Shown here: positions 19,116-28,634 of the stretch, one piece after another
Position numbering within the stretch: position 1 is the first letter of the stretch
How the letters are laid out: every line of letters starts with the position of its first letter
DNA from: Sporosarcina sp. ACRSL
GTDB lineage: Bacteria > Bacillota > Bacilli > Bacillales_A > Planococcaceae
Reading direction: 5' to 3'
DNA length: 64,000 bases
Assembly: GCF_022346605.1 (NCBI RefSeq)
Contig: NZ_JAKRNT010000014.1
Coordinates: forward strand, 1 to 64,000
The notes under the pieces: model-generated
The model's database searches: none
What the model was told of the DNA's origin: nothing
Seen by the model: the letters and a program-made list of their open reading frames with translations, nothing else
Program-made: the position numbers and the translations under genes

Positions 19116-20375
19116 ATGGCAAAAATCACAGTAACTGACGGCGTACTTAATGTTCCGGATCACGCAACGATCCCATTCATCATCGGTGACGGTACTGGCC
19201 CTGACATTTGGCATGCAGCTTCTCGCGTTTTGGAAGCAGCGGTCGAAAAAGCATATGATGGCAAAAAGAAAATCGAATGGAAAGAAGTTCTTGCGGGAGA
19301 AAAAGCATTCAATGAAACTGGCGAATGGCTTCCACAAGAAACTCTTGACACAATCGAAGAGTATCTTATCGCTATCAAAGGTCCTTTGACGACGCCGATT
19401 GGCGGTGGTTTCCGTTCATTGAACGTTGCGCTTCGCCAAGAGTTGGATCTATATACTTGCCTGCGTCCAGTACGCTACTTTGAAGGCGTACCTTCTCCGG
19501 TAAAACGTCCTGAAGACTGCGATATGGTCATCTTCCGTGAAAATACAGAAGACATTTATGCTGGAATCGAATACAAAGAAGGCACTGAAGAAGTGAATAA
19601 GTTGATCTCATTCCTTCAAAACGAAATGGGCGTTAAAAATATCCGTTTCCCTGAAACTTCCGGTATCGGTATTAAGCCTGTTTCTGAAGAAGGTACAAAA
19701 CGCCTTGTTCGCGGTGCGATCAATTACGCGATCAAGGAAGGCCGTAAGTCTGTAACACTTGTACACAAAGGAAACATCATGAAATTCACTGAAGGTGCTT
19801 TCAAAAACTGGGGTTACGAAGTAGCTGAGCAAGAGTTCGGCGACAAAGTGTTCACTTGGAACGAATATGACAAAATTAAAGAAGCTGAAGGAACAGAAGC
19901 TGCAAACAAAGCGCAAGCTGATGCAGAAGCTGCTGGCAAAATCATCGTAAAAGATGCAATTGCTGATATCTTCCTCCAACAAATCTTGACTCGTCCAAAA
20001 GAGTTCGATGTAGTTGCAACAATGAACTTGAACGGTGACTACATTTCCGACGCACTAGCAGCACAAGTTGGTGGAATTGGTATCGCGCCAGGTGCTAACA
20101 TCAACTATGTGACTGGACATGCTATCTTTGAAGCAACACACGGTACAGCTCCGAAATACGCTGGCCTTGACAAAGTGAACCCATCATCAGTGCTTCTTTC
20201 AGGCGTTATGATGCTTGAGCATATGGGATGGAACGAAGCTGCTAACATGATCACGGCTTCAATCGAAAAAACAATCGCTTCTAAAGTTGTTACATACGAC
20301 TTTGCTCGCCTCATGGACGGAGCAACAGAAGTGAAAACTTCCGAGTTTGCTGACGAATTGATCAAAAACCTATAA
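19116..20375 (+). CDS. icd: Isocitrate dehydrogenase (NADP)
   Basis: TCA cycle oxidative decarboxylation of isocitrate to 2-oxoglutarate. 419 residues, the B. subtilis CitC/Icd type. Motifs: [14 protein letters not shown], the substrate-binding [20 protein letters not shown] (phosphorylation-site-like Ser near residue 105), [23 protein letters not shown], and the nucleotide-binding [21 protein letters not shown] precedes the ATG. In B. subtilis mdh follows in the same operon; here a terminator and repeats follow. Confidence 0.97.
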   Translation: MAKITVTDGVLNVPDHATIPFIIGDGTGPDIWHAASRVLEAAVEKAYDGKKKIEWKEVLAGEKAFNETGEWLPQETLDTIEEYLIAIKGPLTTPIGGGFRSLNVALRQELDLYTCLRPVRYFEGVPSPVKRPEDCDMVIFRENTEDIYAGIEYKEGTEEVNKLISFLQNEMGVKNIRFPETSGIGIKPVSEEGTKRLVRGAINYAIKEGRKSVTLVHKGNIMKFTEGAFKNWGYEVAEQEFGDKVFTWNEYDKIKEAEGTEAANKAQADAEAAGKIIVKDAIADIFLQQILTRPKEFDVVATMNLNGDYISDALAAQVGGIGIAPGANINYVTGHAIFEATHGTAPKYAGLDKVNPSSVLLSGVMMLEHMGWNEAANMITASIEKTIASKVVTYDFARLMDGATEVKTSEFADELIKNL

Positions 20376-20385
20376 TCACACCTTC

Positions 20386-20416
20386 AACCGGGAAGCCTCG
20401 CGCTTCCCGGTTTTAT
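20386..20416 (+). terminator. Terminator after icd
   Basis: Perfect stem AACCGGGAAGC/GCTTCCCGGTT with a 5-base loop and TTTATT after it. It ends the citZ-icd unit where mdh would be expected. Confidence 0.9.
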
Positions 20417-20481
20417 TAATGTGTGGAAATTCCACTATCCATTCTTGCTAGCTTTGCAGTTCTTGCATGATACAAATACCA

Positions 20482-20605
20482 TTGATTTCCGTTCCGATTG
20501 GACGCTTTCCGCGGGCACGGCCTCAGCCTCCTCGTCACTGCGTTCCTGCGGGGTCTTCGGCTCGCGCTGTTCCCGCTGGAGTCGCCAATCTCCACTCCAA
20601 TCAAT
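20482..20605 (-). repeat. Structured dispersed repeat, copy C (core type)
   Basis: Core copy of 124 bp on the minus strand. The ends are ATTGATT and AATCAAT, a compensated variant of the GTTGATT/AATCAAC ends of copies B, F and H. The next helix is ATTGG/CCAAT. GCGCG/CGTGC and AGCC/GGCT follow inside. It lies about 70 bases after the icd terminator. Confidence 0.85.
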
Positions 20606-20873
20606 TAGAATGTAAATTGAATCCTTAACTGAATGGTAACTATAAAGGCATGGAAAAGGGATTCTCTCCTTCAAAGCCATGGGAAAACTAGCTGCTTAAA
20701 AGGACTCCAATGCTGTTAGTTTTATTCGAGTACTGGCTTTCGATAATATAGTGGTGCCAGACGGTAGAAGTGAATAGATGCAGGATATTAGTGTCATTCG
20801 TTTGTAGTTCCGACAAACTTTTTTTAAAAAAAGTCTTTATTTTTCTATATTTTTTAATTATATTTGGGTACCT
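20606..20873. other. Non-coding spacer between repeat copies C and D
   Basis: These 268 bases contain no open frame, RNA gene or promoter that I can support. AACTGAATGGTAACTATAAA (about 20629-20648) resembles AGCTGTAAGGTAGCTATAAA beside copy E (about 31640-31659). The two minus-strand copies may therefore share flanking sequence beyond the core, or they arose from a longer parent. The rest is A/T-rich. Confidence 0.35.
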
Positions 20874-21046
20874 GTTGCTTGGAGTGCAGGCGCTCGACTC
20901 CTGCGGGAATAGCATGAGTCTTGAGACCCCGCAGGGAAAGCCGTTACGAAGAACGGCTTTTGCGACCAAGAGCGAAGCGTTGGGAGCACCACCCGAGGAG
21001 GCTCAAGCCATGCCCGCGGAAAGCGAGCGCCGGAACGGAAAGCAAC
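20874..21046 (+). repeat. Structured dispersed repeat, copy D (core plus one cassette)
   Basis: 173 bp bounded by GTTGCTT and AAGCAAC, again a compensated end pair. Other helices: GGCGCT/AGCGCC, GCATG/CATGC and CTTGAG/CTCAAG. It contains one extra hairpin cassette, AAGCCGTT-ACGAAG-AACGGCTT, between the CCCCGCAG and GAGGAGGCT segments. It ends about 40 bases before the PhoP-type sites. Confidence 0.85.
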
Positions 21047-21087
21047 ACGTCCTAGTTTCATCTATTTAAAGAAGCACCCACATCAAC

Positions 21088-21126
21088 TTAACCTATTCTT
21101 AACAACCAACTAACTTGCCCTTTACA
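21088..21126 (+). promoter_or_regulatory. Four phased PhoP-type half-sites
   Basis: TTAACC (21088), TTAACA (21099), CTAACT (21110) and TTTACA (21121) start exactly 11 bases apart, which is the TTHACA-N5 Pho box arrangement of B. subtilis PhoP. They lie 63 bases upstream of the hot-dog gene that leads into phoP-phoR. This supports self-regulation by phosphate starvation. The -10 is not clear. Confidence 0.65.
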
Positions 21127-21188
21127 AGTGAATATTGATACACTTTCTATAACAACATTCCAATCAGGAAAATGAAGGGGGAAGCAAG

Positions 21189-21665
21189 TTGCTATTAGGG
21201 AAAAAAAGGCGGATTGGAAGGGAAATCGATAAAATTGTTGAAGGTGAAAAGCTGAAGCTTACCGAAAAAATCGAAGATAAAGATTTACTTCTTTATCTAG
21301 GATTGACCAATGATTCGAATCCATTGTACATACAACATGATTACGCATCGCAAACCGGGTTTGACAAGCCGATTGTGCCGACTATTATGTTGAACGGAAT
21401 TATCACTTCCGCCATTTCGAAATACTTGCCTGGTCCGGGGTCTCATATTACGGAGCAGCACCTAATTTTCCCGAAACATGTATATCATTACGAAACGATT
21501 GATTTCTTATTTGAAGTCATTCGAGTCGAAAAAGAGAAAGGTTCGATCGTCATTCAAGTGGAAGCAACAAACGAGGACGAAAAAACCGTAATTTCGGGTA
21601 CCGTAACGGTGATTCCGCCTTCCATCCGAGAAAACCTAACATCGGAGGCAATGGAAAATTTCTGA
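21189..21665 (+). CDS. MaoC-like hot-dog domain protein
   Basis: 158 residues with the hydratase-type hot-dog motif: YLGLTNDSNPLYIQHDYASQTGFDKPIVPTIM contains the Asp and His of R-specific enoyl-CoA hydratases (D-x4-H pattern). The start is TTG, with GGGGGAAG upstream. It lies 41 bases ahead of phoP, behind the phased PhoP sites, so it is probably the first gene of the phoPR transcript. The same kind of gene precedes phoP in other Bacillales. Substrate unknown; acyl-CoA or acyl-ACP hydration is a family-level inference. Confidence 0.8.
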   Translation: MLLGKKRRIGREIDKIVEGEKLKLTEKIEDKDLLLYLGLTNDSNPLYIQHDYASQTGFDKPIVPTIMLNGIITSAISKYLPGPGSHITEQHLIFPKHVYHYETIDFLFEVIRVEKEKGSIVIQVEATNEDEKTVISGTVTVIPPSIRENLTSEAMENF

Positions 21666-21706
21666 ATTTCAAATATGAAAACTAAAGAACGACATCTAAG
21701 GGGGAC

Positions 21707-22426
21707 ATGGAAATCGTGCAGAAAATTTTAATCGTGGATGATGAGCAACCGATCCGGACGTTATTGGACTATAACTTGAAACAATCCAATTTTGAAACGA
21801 TCATGGCTGCGGATGGTGAAGAAGCTGTATCAAAAGTAGAAAAAGAAAACCCGGATTTAGTACTGCTCGATCTCATGCTGCCTAAAATGGATGGGATAGA
21901 AGTGTGCAAGGTTTTGAGGCAGAGGAATATTAATACGCCGATCATCATGCTGACCGCAAAAGGCGAGGAGACTGACAAAGTATTAGGGTTGGAAATCGGC
22001 GCAGACGATTATATGACGAAACCGTTCAGTCCCCGAGAAGTGGTTGCTAGAGTAAAAGCGGTTCTGCGGCGGAGCGGCGAGCGGACAGGAATCGACGATG
22101 AGGAAGAGGACCTGCATGTACTTCGTTCGGGACCTATTACAGTGCATCCGGATCAATACGAAGTGTATTTAGACGACCAAGCATTGGAATTCACTCCGAA
22201 GGAATTTGAACTACTCGTCTATTTCTTACAAAATAAAAACCGAGTTCTCACTCGTGATCAATTATTGAGCGCAGTTTGGAATTATGACTTTGCAGGAGAT
22301 ACACGGATTGTCGATGTCCATGTGAGCCATTTACGTGAAAAAATCGAAGAAAATACAAGAAAACCTAATTTCATTAAGACGGTTAGAGGAATTGGATATA
22401 AATTCGAGGAGCCAAAATTGAAATGA
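21707..22426 (+). CDS. phoP: Response regulator PhoP (OmpR family)
   Basis: Phosphate-starvation response regulator of 239 residues. The receiver domain (1-125) has the acidic pair DDE at 11-13, phospho-acceptor Asp55 (LLDLMLP) and the conserved Lys in MTKPFSPRE. The OmpR winged helix (about 140-236) ends in IVDVHVSHLREKIE, TVRGIGYKFEEP. The identity rests on the receiver and wing sequences, partner phoR and position before polA. The ATG at 21707 sits very close to AAGGGGG; GTG 21716 is a possible alternative start. It overlaps phoR by 4 bases. Confidence 0.9.
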   Translation: MEIVQKILIVDDEQPIRTLLDYNLKQSNFETIMAADGEEAVSKVEKENPDLVLLDLMLPKMDGIEVCKVLRQRNINTPIIMLTAKGEETDKVLGLEIGADDYMTKPFSPREVVARVKAVLRRSGERTGIDDEEEDLHVLRSGPITVHPDQYEVYLDDQALEFTPKEFELLVYFLQNKNRVLTRDQLLSAVWNYDFAGDTRIVDVHVSHLREKIEENTRKPNFIKTVRGIGYKFEEPKLK

Positions 22427-23823
22427 AGGGTCTTTATTCTAGACTCTTTATCGCCTTTGCCACAATTTTATTGGTTCTACTGACTGGTCTTGGCATTGTC
22501 CTGGGCCAGTTTTTTTATCTAATTGACCATGATGTCACGTGGCAAGTTCAGCGTAAGTATTGGATTTTCCTTATCGCTATTCTATCCATTGCTTATGTTC
22601 TTTCACTCCTACTTGGCACTCGATTCATTAAGCAATATGCGAGTCCCACTGACCTAGTGACGGAAACTGCCAAGAAGATTGCCCGAGGCGATTATTTGGC
22701 AAGAACACCAGTTGAAGAACTTGATGAAGGTAATGAATTAGGAATTGCAGTGAACCAGATCGCTAGGAATTTACAAGAAACATCCATATTGCGAGCGATG
22801 GAAAAAGAACGTATGAATACGTTGATCGAAAGTATGGGGAATGGACTTCTGATGTTCGGAAGGGAAGGATCTGTCAATTTATTGAATCGGATGTTCGAAA
22901 AAACATTCGGCTTAACTAAGGATGAATTGGTCGGAAAAACGTTCAAGGAAATCGGTTTGCCAGAAGGCATTCAGAAGCTGATTGAAGATGTATATTTAAC
23001 AGAACAAGTGCATGAAAGACAATTACGAATCGGTGAATTGCATTTCAACGTTTACGGCGCGCCGGTTATCGGTCGCCATGGAAATTGGCTAGGTATCATT
23101 GTCGTCCTTCATGATATAACGAAACTTGTTAAATTGGAGGAAATTCGTAAAGATTTCGTCGCAAATGTTTCTCATGAGCTTCGGACTCCGATCACTTCGA
23201 TTAAAGGCTTCACAGAGACGTTATTAGATGGAGCGATGAACGATCCGATTACATCAAAGGAATTTCTTGAAATCATACAAAAGGAAAGCAACCGTCTGCA
23301 TTTATTAATCAATGATCTTCTAGAACTGTCAGGAATCGAGCGTGAAGGATTCCAATTGAAATACGATAATGTGTCGATCTCTGACATTATTGAAAATGCG
23401 ATGAAGATCGTTTATGGATTAATTGAGAAAAAGCATATGAATATCGTCATCAACACTAACCAACAGCTTTTCGTTCAGGCGGATTCCGCAAGGCTGATAC
23501 AAGTATTGGTCAATTTGCTCACAAACGCCATCAACTACTCGAAAGAAAATACGACCATTACGATCAATACATCTGAAACGGATGATGAAGCGATTATTGA
23601 AGTCCAGGATGAAGGGATGGGAATCGCTGAAAAGGAATTACCTCGATTGTTCGAACGATTTTATCGAGTGGACCGTGCGCGAAGCAGGGATTCCGGAGGT
23701 ACAGGTCTTGGACTGGCAATTGTCAAGCATCTGATAGAAGCGCATGGCGGCAAAGTCACTGTCGAAAGCACTGTAGGCGTTGGCACAAAATTTACGATAA
23801 TGTTACCAAAGAAATCTGCATAA
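22423..23823 (+). CDS. phoR: Sensor histidine kinase PhoR (short, without large outer domain)
   Basis: 466 residues. Membrane segments at about 8-30 and 46-65 enclose only about 16 external residues. HAMP (65-120), PAS (130-235), HisKA with His251 (VSHELRTPITSIKGF) and a HATPase domain (N-box LVNLLTNAINYS, G1 DEGMGIA, G2 GGTGLGLAIVKHL) follow. B. subtilis PhoR is 579 residues with a large extracytoplasmic domain, so about 110 residues are absent here. It is coupled to phoP by ATGA and ends in a terminator. Confidence 0.9.
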   Translation: MKGLYSRLFIAFATILLVLLTGLGIVLGQFFYLIDHDVTWQVQRKYWIFLIAILSIAYVLSLLLGTRFIKQYASPTDLVTETAKKIARGDYLARTPVEELDEGNELGIAVNQIARNLQETSILRAMEKERMNTLIESMGNGLLMFGREGSVNLLNRMFEKTFGLTKDELVGKTFKEIGLPEGIQKLIEDVYLTEQVHERQLRIGELHFNVYGAPVIGRHGNWLGIIVVLHDITKLVKLEEIRKDFVANVSHELRTPITSIKGFTETLLDGAMNDPITSKEFLEIIQKESNRLHLLINDLLELSGIEREGFQLKYDNVSISDIIENAMKIVYGLIEKKHMNIVINTNQQLFVQADSARLIQVLVNLLTNAINYSKENTTITINTSETDDEAIIEVQDEGMGIAEKELPRLFERFYRVDRARSRDSGGTGLGLAIVKHLIEAHGGKVTVESTVGVGTKFTIMLPKKSA

Positions 23824-23841
23824 GGCAGATTTCTTTTTTTT
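23812..23841 (+). terminator. Terminator overlapping the phoR stop
   Basis: AAATCTGC/GCAGATTT stem with the TAA stop in its loop, then C and eight T. It separates phoPR from hflKC. Confidence 0.85.
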
Positions 23842-23901
23842 TGAAACCAAATTGAAACAAAACCGTAGTATAGTTGATACATAGAAGAAGGGGGAATTTA
23901 A

Positions 23902-24870
23902 ATGAGCACACGCCGAGCATCAGTGGCAGCTGGTCTTGTCATTGCTGGAATATTATTGCTCGTCATTGCTTTTACGACATGGTATACGGTGGACGAATCT
24001 GAGCAGGCCATCGTCATTACTTTCGGAAAAGCGGACACACCAGTCACGGAATCGGGCTTGCATTTCAAGCTGCCATGGCCAATCCAGCATGTTGAGAAAC
24101 TCTCAAAAGAGACATTCAGTCTTCAATTTGGTTATAAGCAAGATCCAGATGGAACACTTGTTACATACGACAAGGAAACGAAAATGATAACAGGGGATGA
24201 ATATATCGTACTTGCGGATCTAGTTGTCCAATGGAAAATAACAGATCCGGAGAAATATTTATTCAACTCACAAAATCCAAAGGAAATTCTTCATGACGCG
24301 ACTTCTGCATCGATTCGATCAATCATCGGAAGTTCGACAATCGATTCTGCCTTGACGGATGGGAAAGCAGAGATCGAAGCAAAAACACGTGATTTATTAA
24401 CATCGCTTATGACTAATTATGACATCGGTATTTCGATACAAGGCGTTAAACTGCAAGATGTTGAATTGCCGAACGCTGACGTCCGTGCCGCTTTTACAGC
24501 AGTAACGGACGCCCGTGAAACAAGAAGCACAAAAATCAATGAAGCGCAGCGATATAAAAACCAACGAGAAAACGAAGCGAAGGGTGAAAAAGATGCCATC
24601 ATATCCCGTGCTGTCGGCCAGAAGACTGCTCGTATAGAGCAAGCGCGAGGAGATGTCGCACTTTTCAACGATCTGCATGCAGAATATGAAAAAAATAAAA
24701 CGATCACTCGCCAACGGCTAATTATCGAGACATTAGAGCAAGTACTGCCAAAAGCGAAGATCTATATTATGAATGACGACGGCGATACGTTGAAATATTT
24801 GCCGTTACAGCAACTGGAAAGTCAAACACCACCACCTGCTGAGCAGAAAACGGAAGGGGGCGGCAACTAA
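23902..24870 (+). CDS. hflK: SPFH protease modulator HflK
   Basis: 322 residues: an N-terminal membrane anchor (about 8-27), then a band-7/SPFH domain (VDESEQAIVITFGKADTP, LHFKLPWPIQHVEKL, ADLVVQWKITDPEKYLF) and a long coiled helix rich in Arg/Glu/Ala (about 195-265). In E. coli HflK and HflC form a cage around the membrane protease FtsH; the same role is inferred here. AAGGGGGAA precedes the ATG. The stop and the hflC start share one base, so they are made together. The Gln/Pro tail is low complexity. Confidence 0.9.
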   Translation: MSTRRASVAAGLVIAGILLLVIAFTTWYTVDESEQAIVITFGKADTPVTESGLHFKLPWPIQHVEKLSKETFSLQFGYKQDPDGTLVTYDKETKMITGDEYIVLADLVVQWKITDPEKYLFNSQNPKEILHDATSASIRSIIGSSTIDSALTDGKAEIEAKTRDLLTSLMTNYDIGISIQGVKLQDVELPNADVRAAFTAVTDARETRSTKINEAQRYKNQRENEAKGEKDAIISRAVGQKTARIEQARGDVALFNDLHAEYEKNKTITRQRLIIETLEQVLPKAKIYIMNDDGDTLKYLPLQQLESQTPPPAEQKTEGGGN

Positions 24871-25871
24871 TGACGAATAACAACAATCCATTCAAAAATA
24901 TAGAAGATAAATTTAAAGAGATGCAAGGTGGAAAACAGAAAAAGCCTGCAGGCGCGGATAAAGTCATTACTCCGAAAAAGCCGTTCAATACGAGGAAATT
25001 TGTAAAAACAGCAATTACGATAACAGTAATTTTTGCAATAGCCGTCATACTACTTGCAAATGTCTATGTCGTAAAAGAGGGGGAGTATAAGGTTGTACGG
25101 CAATTCGGTGAAATTACAAGAATTGTCAAGGAACCGGGTTTAAATATGAAAATCCCGTTCATCCAATCCGTGTCAAGTTTGCCGAAAAACCAATTAACGT
25201 ATAATGTTTCCGAAGCGGAAATTACGACGAAGGATAAAAAACGAATCATCATCGACAATTATGCTGTTTGGAGAATTACCGATCCTGCAAAAATGATTTC
25301 GAATGCGCGAAATATTATTAATGCTGAAATGCGTATGGAGGAATTCATCTACTCTGTCATTCGGAACGAGATGGGGCAATTGGATTATGTGGATGTTGTT
25401 AATGATGAAAATTCATCCCGTGGTAGTTTGAACGACCGTGTGACGACTAAAGTAAATGAATTCCTGGCAGAAGGGAATTTTGGTATCGAAGTCATTGACG
25501 TTCGGATGAAACGGATCGACCTTCCGGAAGAAAACGAACAATCGATTTACACTCGTATGATTTCAGAGCGGGAATCGACAGCTCAGGATTACCTTTCCCA
25601 AGGGGATGCGGAGAAGAGGAGAATAGAGGCGGAAACGGATAGGGAAGTGCAAGAAATGCTTGCGACCGCGAAAAAGGATGCGGCCGTCATCCATGCCGAA
25701 GGGGAAGCGGAGGCTGCTAAAATCTACAATAACGCATTCTCGAAAGATCCCGAGTTCTACAATCTCTACCGTACGCTGCAATCCTACTCTCGCACAATCG
25801 GCGATGACACAATGATCATCATGCCAGCCGACTCGCCATACGCAAAAATATTAACAGGATACTTGGAGTAA
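24870..25871 (+). CDS. hflC: SPFH protease modulator HflC
   Basis: 333 residues: basic cytoplasmic N-terminus (about 45 residues), one membrane segment (about 48-70), SPFH domain (VKEGEYKVVRQFGEITRIVKEPGLNMKIPFIQSV, RIIIDNYAVWRITDP) and a coiled helix with the HflC signature MISERESTAQDYLSQGDAEKRRIEAETD. The C-terminus (YRTLQSYSRTIG, PADSPYAKIL) matches HflC. It is the partner of HflK in an FtsH-regulating complex, by family knowledge. The TAATG overlap with hflK shows coupling. Confidence 0.92.
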   Translation: MTNNNNPFKNIEDKFKEMQGGKQKKPAGADKVITPKKPFNTRKFVKTAITITVIFAIAVILLANVYVVKEGEYKVVRQFGEITRIVKEPGLNMKIPFIQSVSSLPKNQLTYNVSEAEITTKDKKRIIIDNYAVWRITDPAKMISNARNIINAEMRMEEFIYSVIRNEMGQLDYVDVVNDENSSRGSLNDRVTTKVNEFLAEGNFGIEVIDVRMKRIDLPEENEQSIYTRMISERESTAQDYLSQGDAEKRRIEAETDREVQEMLATAKKDAAVIHAEGEAEAAKIYNNAFSKDPEFYNLYRTLQSYSRTIGDDTMIIMPADSPYAKILTGYLE

Positions 25872-25877
25872 CAGATG

Positions 25878-25933
25878 ACGTCATTTTCATTTACATCTAC
25901 CGTCATGGTAAGATGAATGGAGATGACGTTTTT
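25878..25933 (+). terminator. Terminator after hflC
   Basis: Long imperfect hairpin whose base is ACGTCAT (25878-25884) with ATGACGT (25923-25929), followed by TTTTT. Confidence 0.7.
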
Positions 25934-26000
25934 AATTTAATCCAGCAGAAGGTCCTTACTTTTATAAGCGGTAGGATGAACGAACAAGGGAGTGGAATCA

Positions 26001-28625
26001 GTGACGAAAAAGAAAATAGTGCTATTAGATGGAAATAGCTTGGCGTATCGGGCGTTTTTTGCATTGCCGTTATTGACGAACGATTCAGGCATCCATACGA
26101 ATGCAGTGTACGGCTTCACGATGATGCTGCAAAACATTCTGGCCGAAGAAAAGCCAACGCATATGCTCGTTGCCTGGGATGCAGGAAAAACAACATTTAG
26201 ACATTCAACATTTAGTGAATATAAAGGCGGCAGACAAAAGACGCCGCCTGAGCTTTCAGAGCAATTTCCGTATTTGCGAAAACTGCTCGAAGCCTATAAA
26301 ATCCCGCAATACGAGCTCGATCAGTATGAAGCGGATGATATTATCGGCACATTGAGCAAAACAGGCGATGAAGAAGGCGTCGAAGTCATCATTATATCAG
26401 GAGACAAAGACTTGACGCAGCTTGCTAGTGATCATACGACCGTATGCATTACACGAAAAGGGATTACAGACCTTGAGAAGTACACACCTCAGCATGTATT
26501 AGAGAAGTATGGCATCACACCACAGCAAATCATTGATATGAAAGGCTTGATGGGAGATGCTTCCGACAATATTCCAGGTGTCCCTGGCGTCGGCGAGAAG
26601 ACCGCACTCAAACTGCTGAAGGAATACGGCACGGTGGAAAAAGTTTATGAATCATTGGATTCCGTATCAGGGAAGAAATTGAAGGAAAACTTGACAGAAA
26701 ATGAAGAGCAGGCATTCATGAGCAAAAAGCTCGCTACTATTGAAGTGAATGCTCCGGTTGAAATTACGATAGCAGATTTGACGTATCCGGGTCCTGATGA
26801 AGAAAACGTCAAAAAGATTTACGAAGAATTGAAGTTTAAAACGTTGCTTGAAAAAATGGACCCTCAAACTGAAAGTGAACCCGTTGAGGAGATCGATGTC
26901 CGCATTATCCATGACCCAGAAACAATAGAACTTTCAGATGAGATGGCAATCCATGTTGAAATGATGGATGAAAACTATTTAGCTACGGAAGTATCAGGCA
27001 TCAGCTTGACGGACGGTAAGCAAACGTTCTTTATCCCGATTGCCGTTTTGCAACAATCAGACCGTTTAAAGGATTGGCTTCAAGATGGGCAGAAAACGAA
27101 GTTTGTGACCGATTCAAAAGCAGCTTACGCCTCTTTGTTACGGTACGACGTTGAAGTGAACGGCTTTGAATTCGATTTGTTATTAGCGACCTATATTGCG
27201 AACCCGTCTTCCACGTATACCGATGTTGCGTCTGTCGCAAGGGAGTTCAACTATTCGGATGTTCAATCTGATGAAGCGATCTACGGGAAAGGCGCGAAAA
27301 AAGCATTGCCGGAGGAAAAGGTACTTGCTGATCATGCCGGAAGGAAGGCACGTGCTGTTTGGAAACTGAAACCTATCCTTGAAGAGAAACTACGCGAAAA
27401 TGAACAGTTCGAATTATATCACGAGCTCGAAATGCCACTCGCTAAAATACTTGGGAAAATGGAATCAACAGGCGTTAAGACAGACTTAGGGATCCTTCAA
27501 CAAATCGGTATTGAACTATCGACAAGATTGAACGAGCTGGAATCAATCATTTATGAGATGGCGGGACAACCGTTCAATATCAATTCACCGAAGCAATTAG
27601 GTGAAATCCTATTCGAAAAGCTAGGATTAACGCCTATTAAAAAGACGAAAACAGGCTATTCAACTGCTGCGGATGTGTTGGAGAAACTTGAGAGCGAGCA
27701 TGAAATCATCAGTTATATCTTGACATACCGTCAGCTCGGAAAGCTGAATTCGACGTATATTGAAGGGTTGTCGAAGGAAATCCATGAAGACGGAAAAATC
27801 CATACGCGATTCCAACAGGCGTTAACACAAACGGGCCGTTTAAGCTCCATTAACCCGAACTTGCAAAACATCCCGATCCGCCTTGAGGAAGGTAGGAAAA
27901 TCCGTGCAGCGTTTGTTCCTTCTGAACCGGGCTGGCTTATGTTTGCCGCTGACTATTCACAAATTGAATTACGTGTCCTTGCCCATATGTCTCAGGACGA
28001 AAAAATGATTTCCGCATTCCGGGAAGGAGAAGACATCCATACGAAAACAGCGATGGACGTTTTCGGTGTGGATAAAGATGGCGTGTCTTCGGATATGAGG
28101 CGTACTGCGAAAGCAGTCAACTTCGGAATCGTGTATGGCATTAGCGATTATGGGTTGTCCCAAAACTTGAACATTACCCGGAAGGAAGCCGGAAAATTCA
28201 TCGACACATACCTCGAGACATTTCCTGGCGTGAAACAATATATGGAGGACATCGTCTCCGAGGCGAAGATGAAAGGCTATGTCGTTACGATGATGAACAG
28301 AAGAAGATACTTGCCTGATATAACAAGCTCGAATTTTAATTTGCGGAGCTTTGCAGAACGGACAGCTATGAATACACCCATCCAAGGAACCGCTGCAGAT
28401 ATTATTAAAAAGGCAATGATCGATATGGATGCCCGGTTAAAGGAAGAAAACATGCAAACACGCATGCTCCTTCAAGTACATGATGAATTGATATTCGAAG
28501 CACCGGAAGATGAGATTGAGAAATTGAAGACAATTGTACCAGAAGTGATGGAAGCTGCATTGAAGCTTGACGTCCCATTAAAGGCAGAGTGGGCGTATGG
28601 CCATTCTTGGTATGATACGAAGTGA
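26001..28625 (+). CDS. polA: DNA polymerase I
   Basis: Repair and Okazaki-fragment polymerase of about 874 residues. It has an N-terminal 5' nuclease (LLDGNSLAYRAFFALP, YEADDIIGTL, GDKDLTQL), a central region in which the 3'-5' exonuclease acidic residues are largely replaced, as in other Bacilli, and the polymerase with motif A DYSQIELR, motif B RRTAKAVNFGIVYG and motif C QVHDELI. GTG 26001 has AAGGGAG 8 bases upstream and gives a B. subtilis-like N-terminus; GTG 25992 overlaps that site. mutM follows after 9 bases and coaE after that, a repair/CoA operon as in B. subtilis. Confidence 0.96.
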   Translation: MTKKKIVLLDGNSLAYRAFFALPLLTNDSGIHTNAVYGFTMMLQNILAEEKPTHMLVAWDAGKTTFRHSTFSEYKGGRQKTPPELSEQFPYLRKLLEAYKIPQYELDQYEADDIIGTLSKTGDEEGVEVIIISGDKDLTQLASDHTTVCITRKGITDLEKYTPQHVLEKYGITPQQIIDMKGLMGDASDNIPGVPGVGEKTALKLLKEYGTVEKVYESLDSVSGKKLKENLTENEEQAFMSKKLATIEVNAPVEITIADLTYPGPDEENVKKIYEELKFKTLLEKMDPQTESEPVEEIDVRIIHDPETIELSDEMAIHVEMMDENYLATEVSGISLTDGKQTFFIPIAVLQQSDRLKDWLQDGQKTKFVTDSKAAYASLLRYDVEVNGFEFDLLLATYIANPSSTYTDVASVAREFNYSDVQSDEAIYGKGAKKALPEEKVLADHAGRKARAVWKLKPILEEKLRENEQFELYHELEMPLAKILGKMESTGVKTDLGILQQIGIELSTRLNELESIIYEMAGQPFNINSPKQLGEILFEKLGLTPIKKTKTGYSTAADVLEKLESEHEIISYILTYRQLGKLNSTYIEGLSKEIHEDGKIHTRFQQALTQTGRLSSINPNLQNIPIRLEEGRKIRAAFVPSEPGWLMFAADYSQIELRVLAHMSQDEKMISAFREGEDIHTKTAMDVFGVDKDGVSSDMRRTAKAVNFGIVYGISDYGLSQNLNITRKEAGKFIDTYLETFPGVKQYMEDIVSEAKMKGYVVTMMNRRRYLPDITSSNFNLRSFAERTAMNTPIQGTAADIIKKAMIDMDARLKEENMQTRMLLQVHDELIFEAPEDEIEKLKTIVPEVMEAALKLDVPLKAEWAYGHSWYDTK

Positions 28626-28634
28626 GGAATTAGC

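Noticed and set aside
20770..21069. Plus-strand open frame of 99 codons across repeat copy D
   Set aside because: Most of it is the repeat itself; the repeat's conservation is in base pairing, not in a reading frame, and other copies do not keep the frame.
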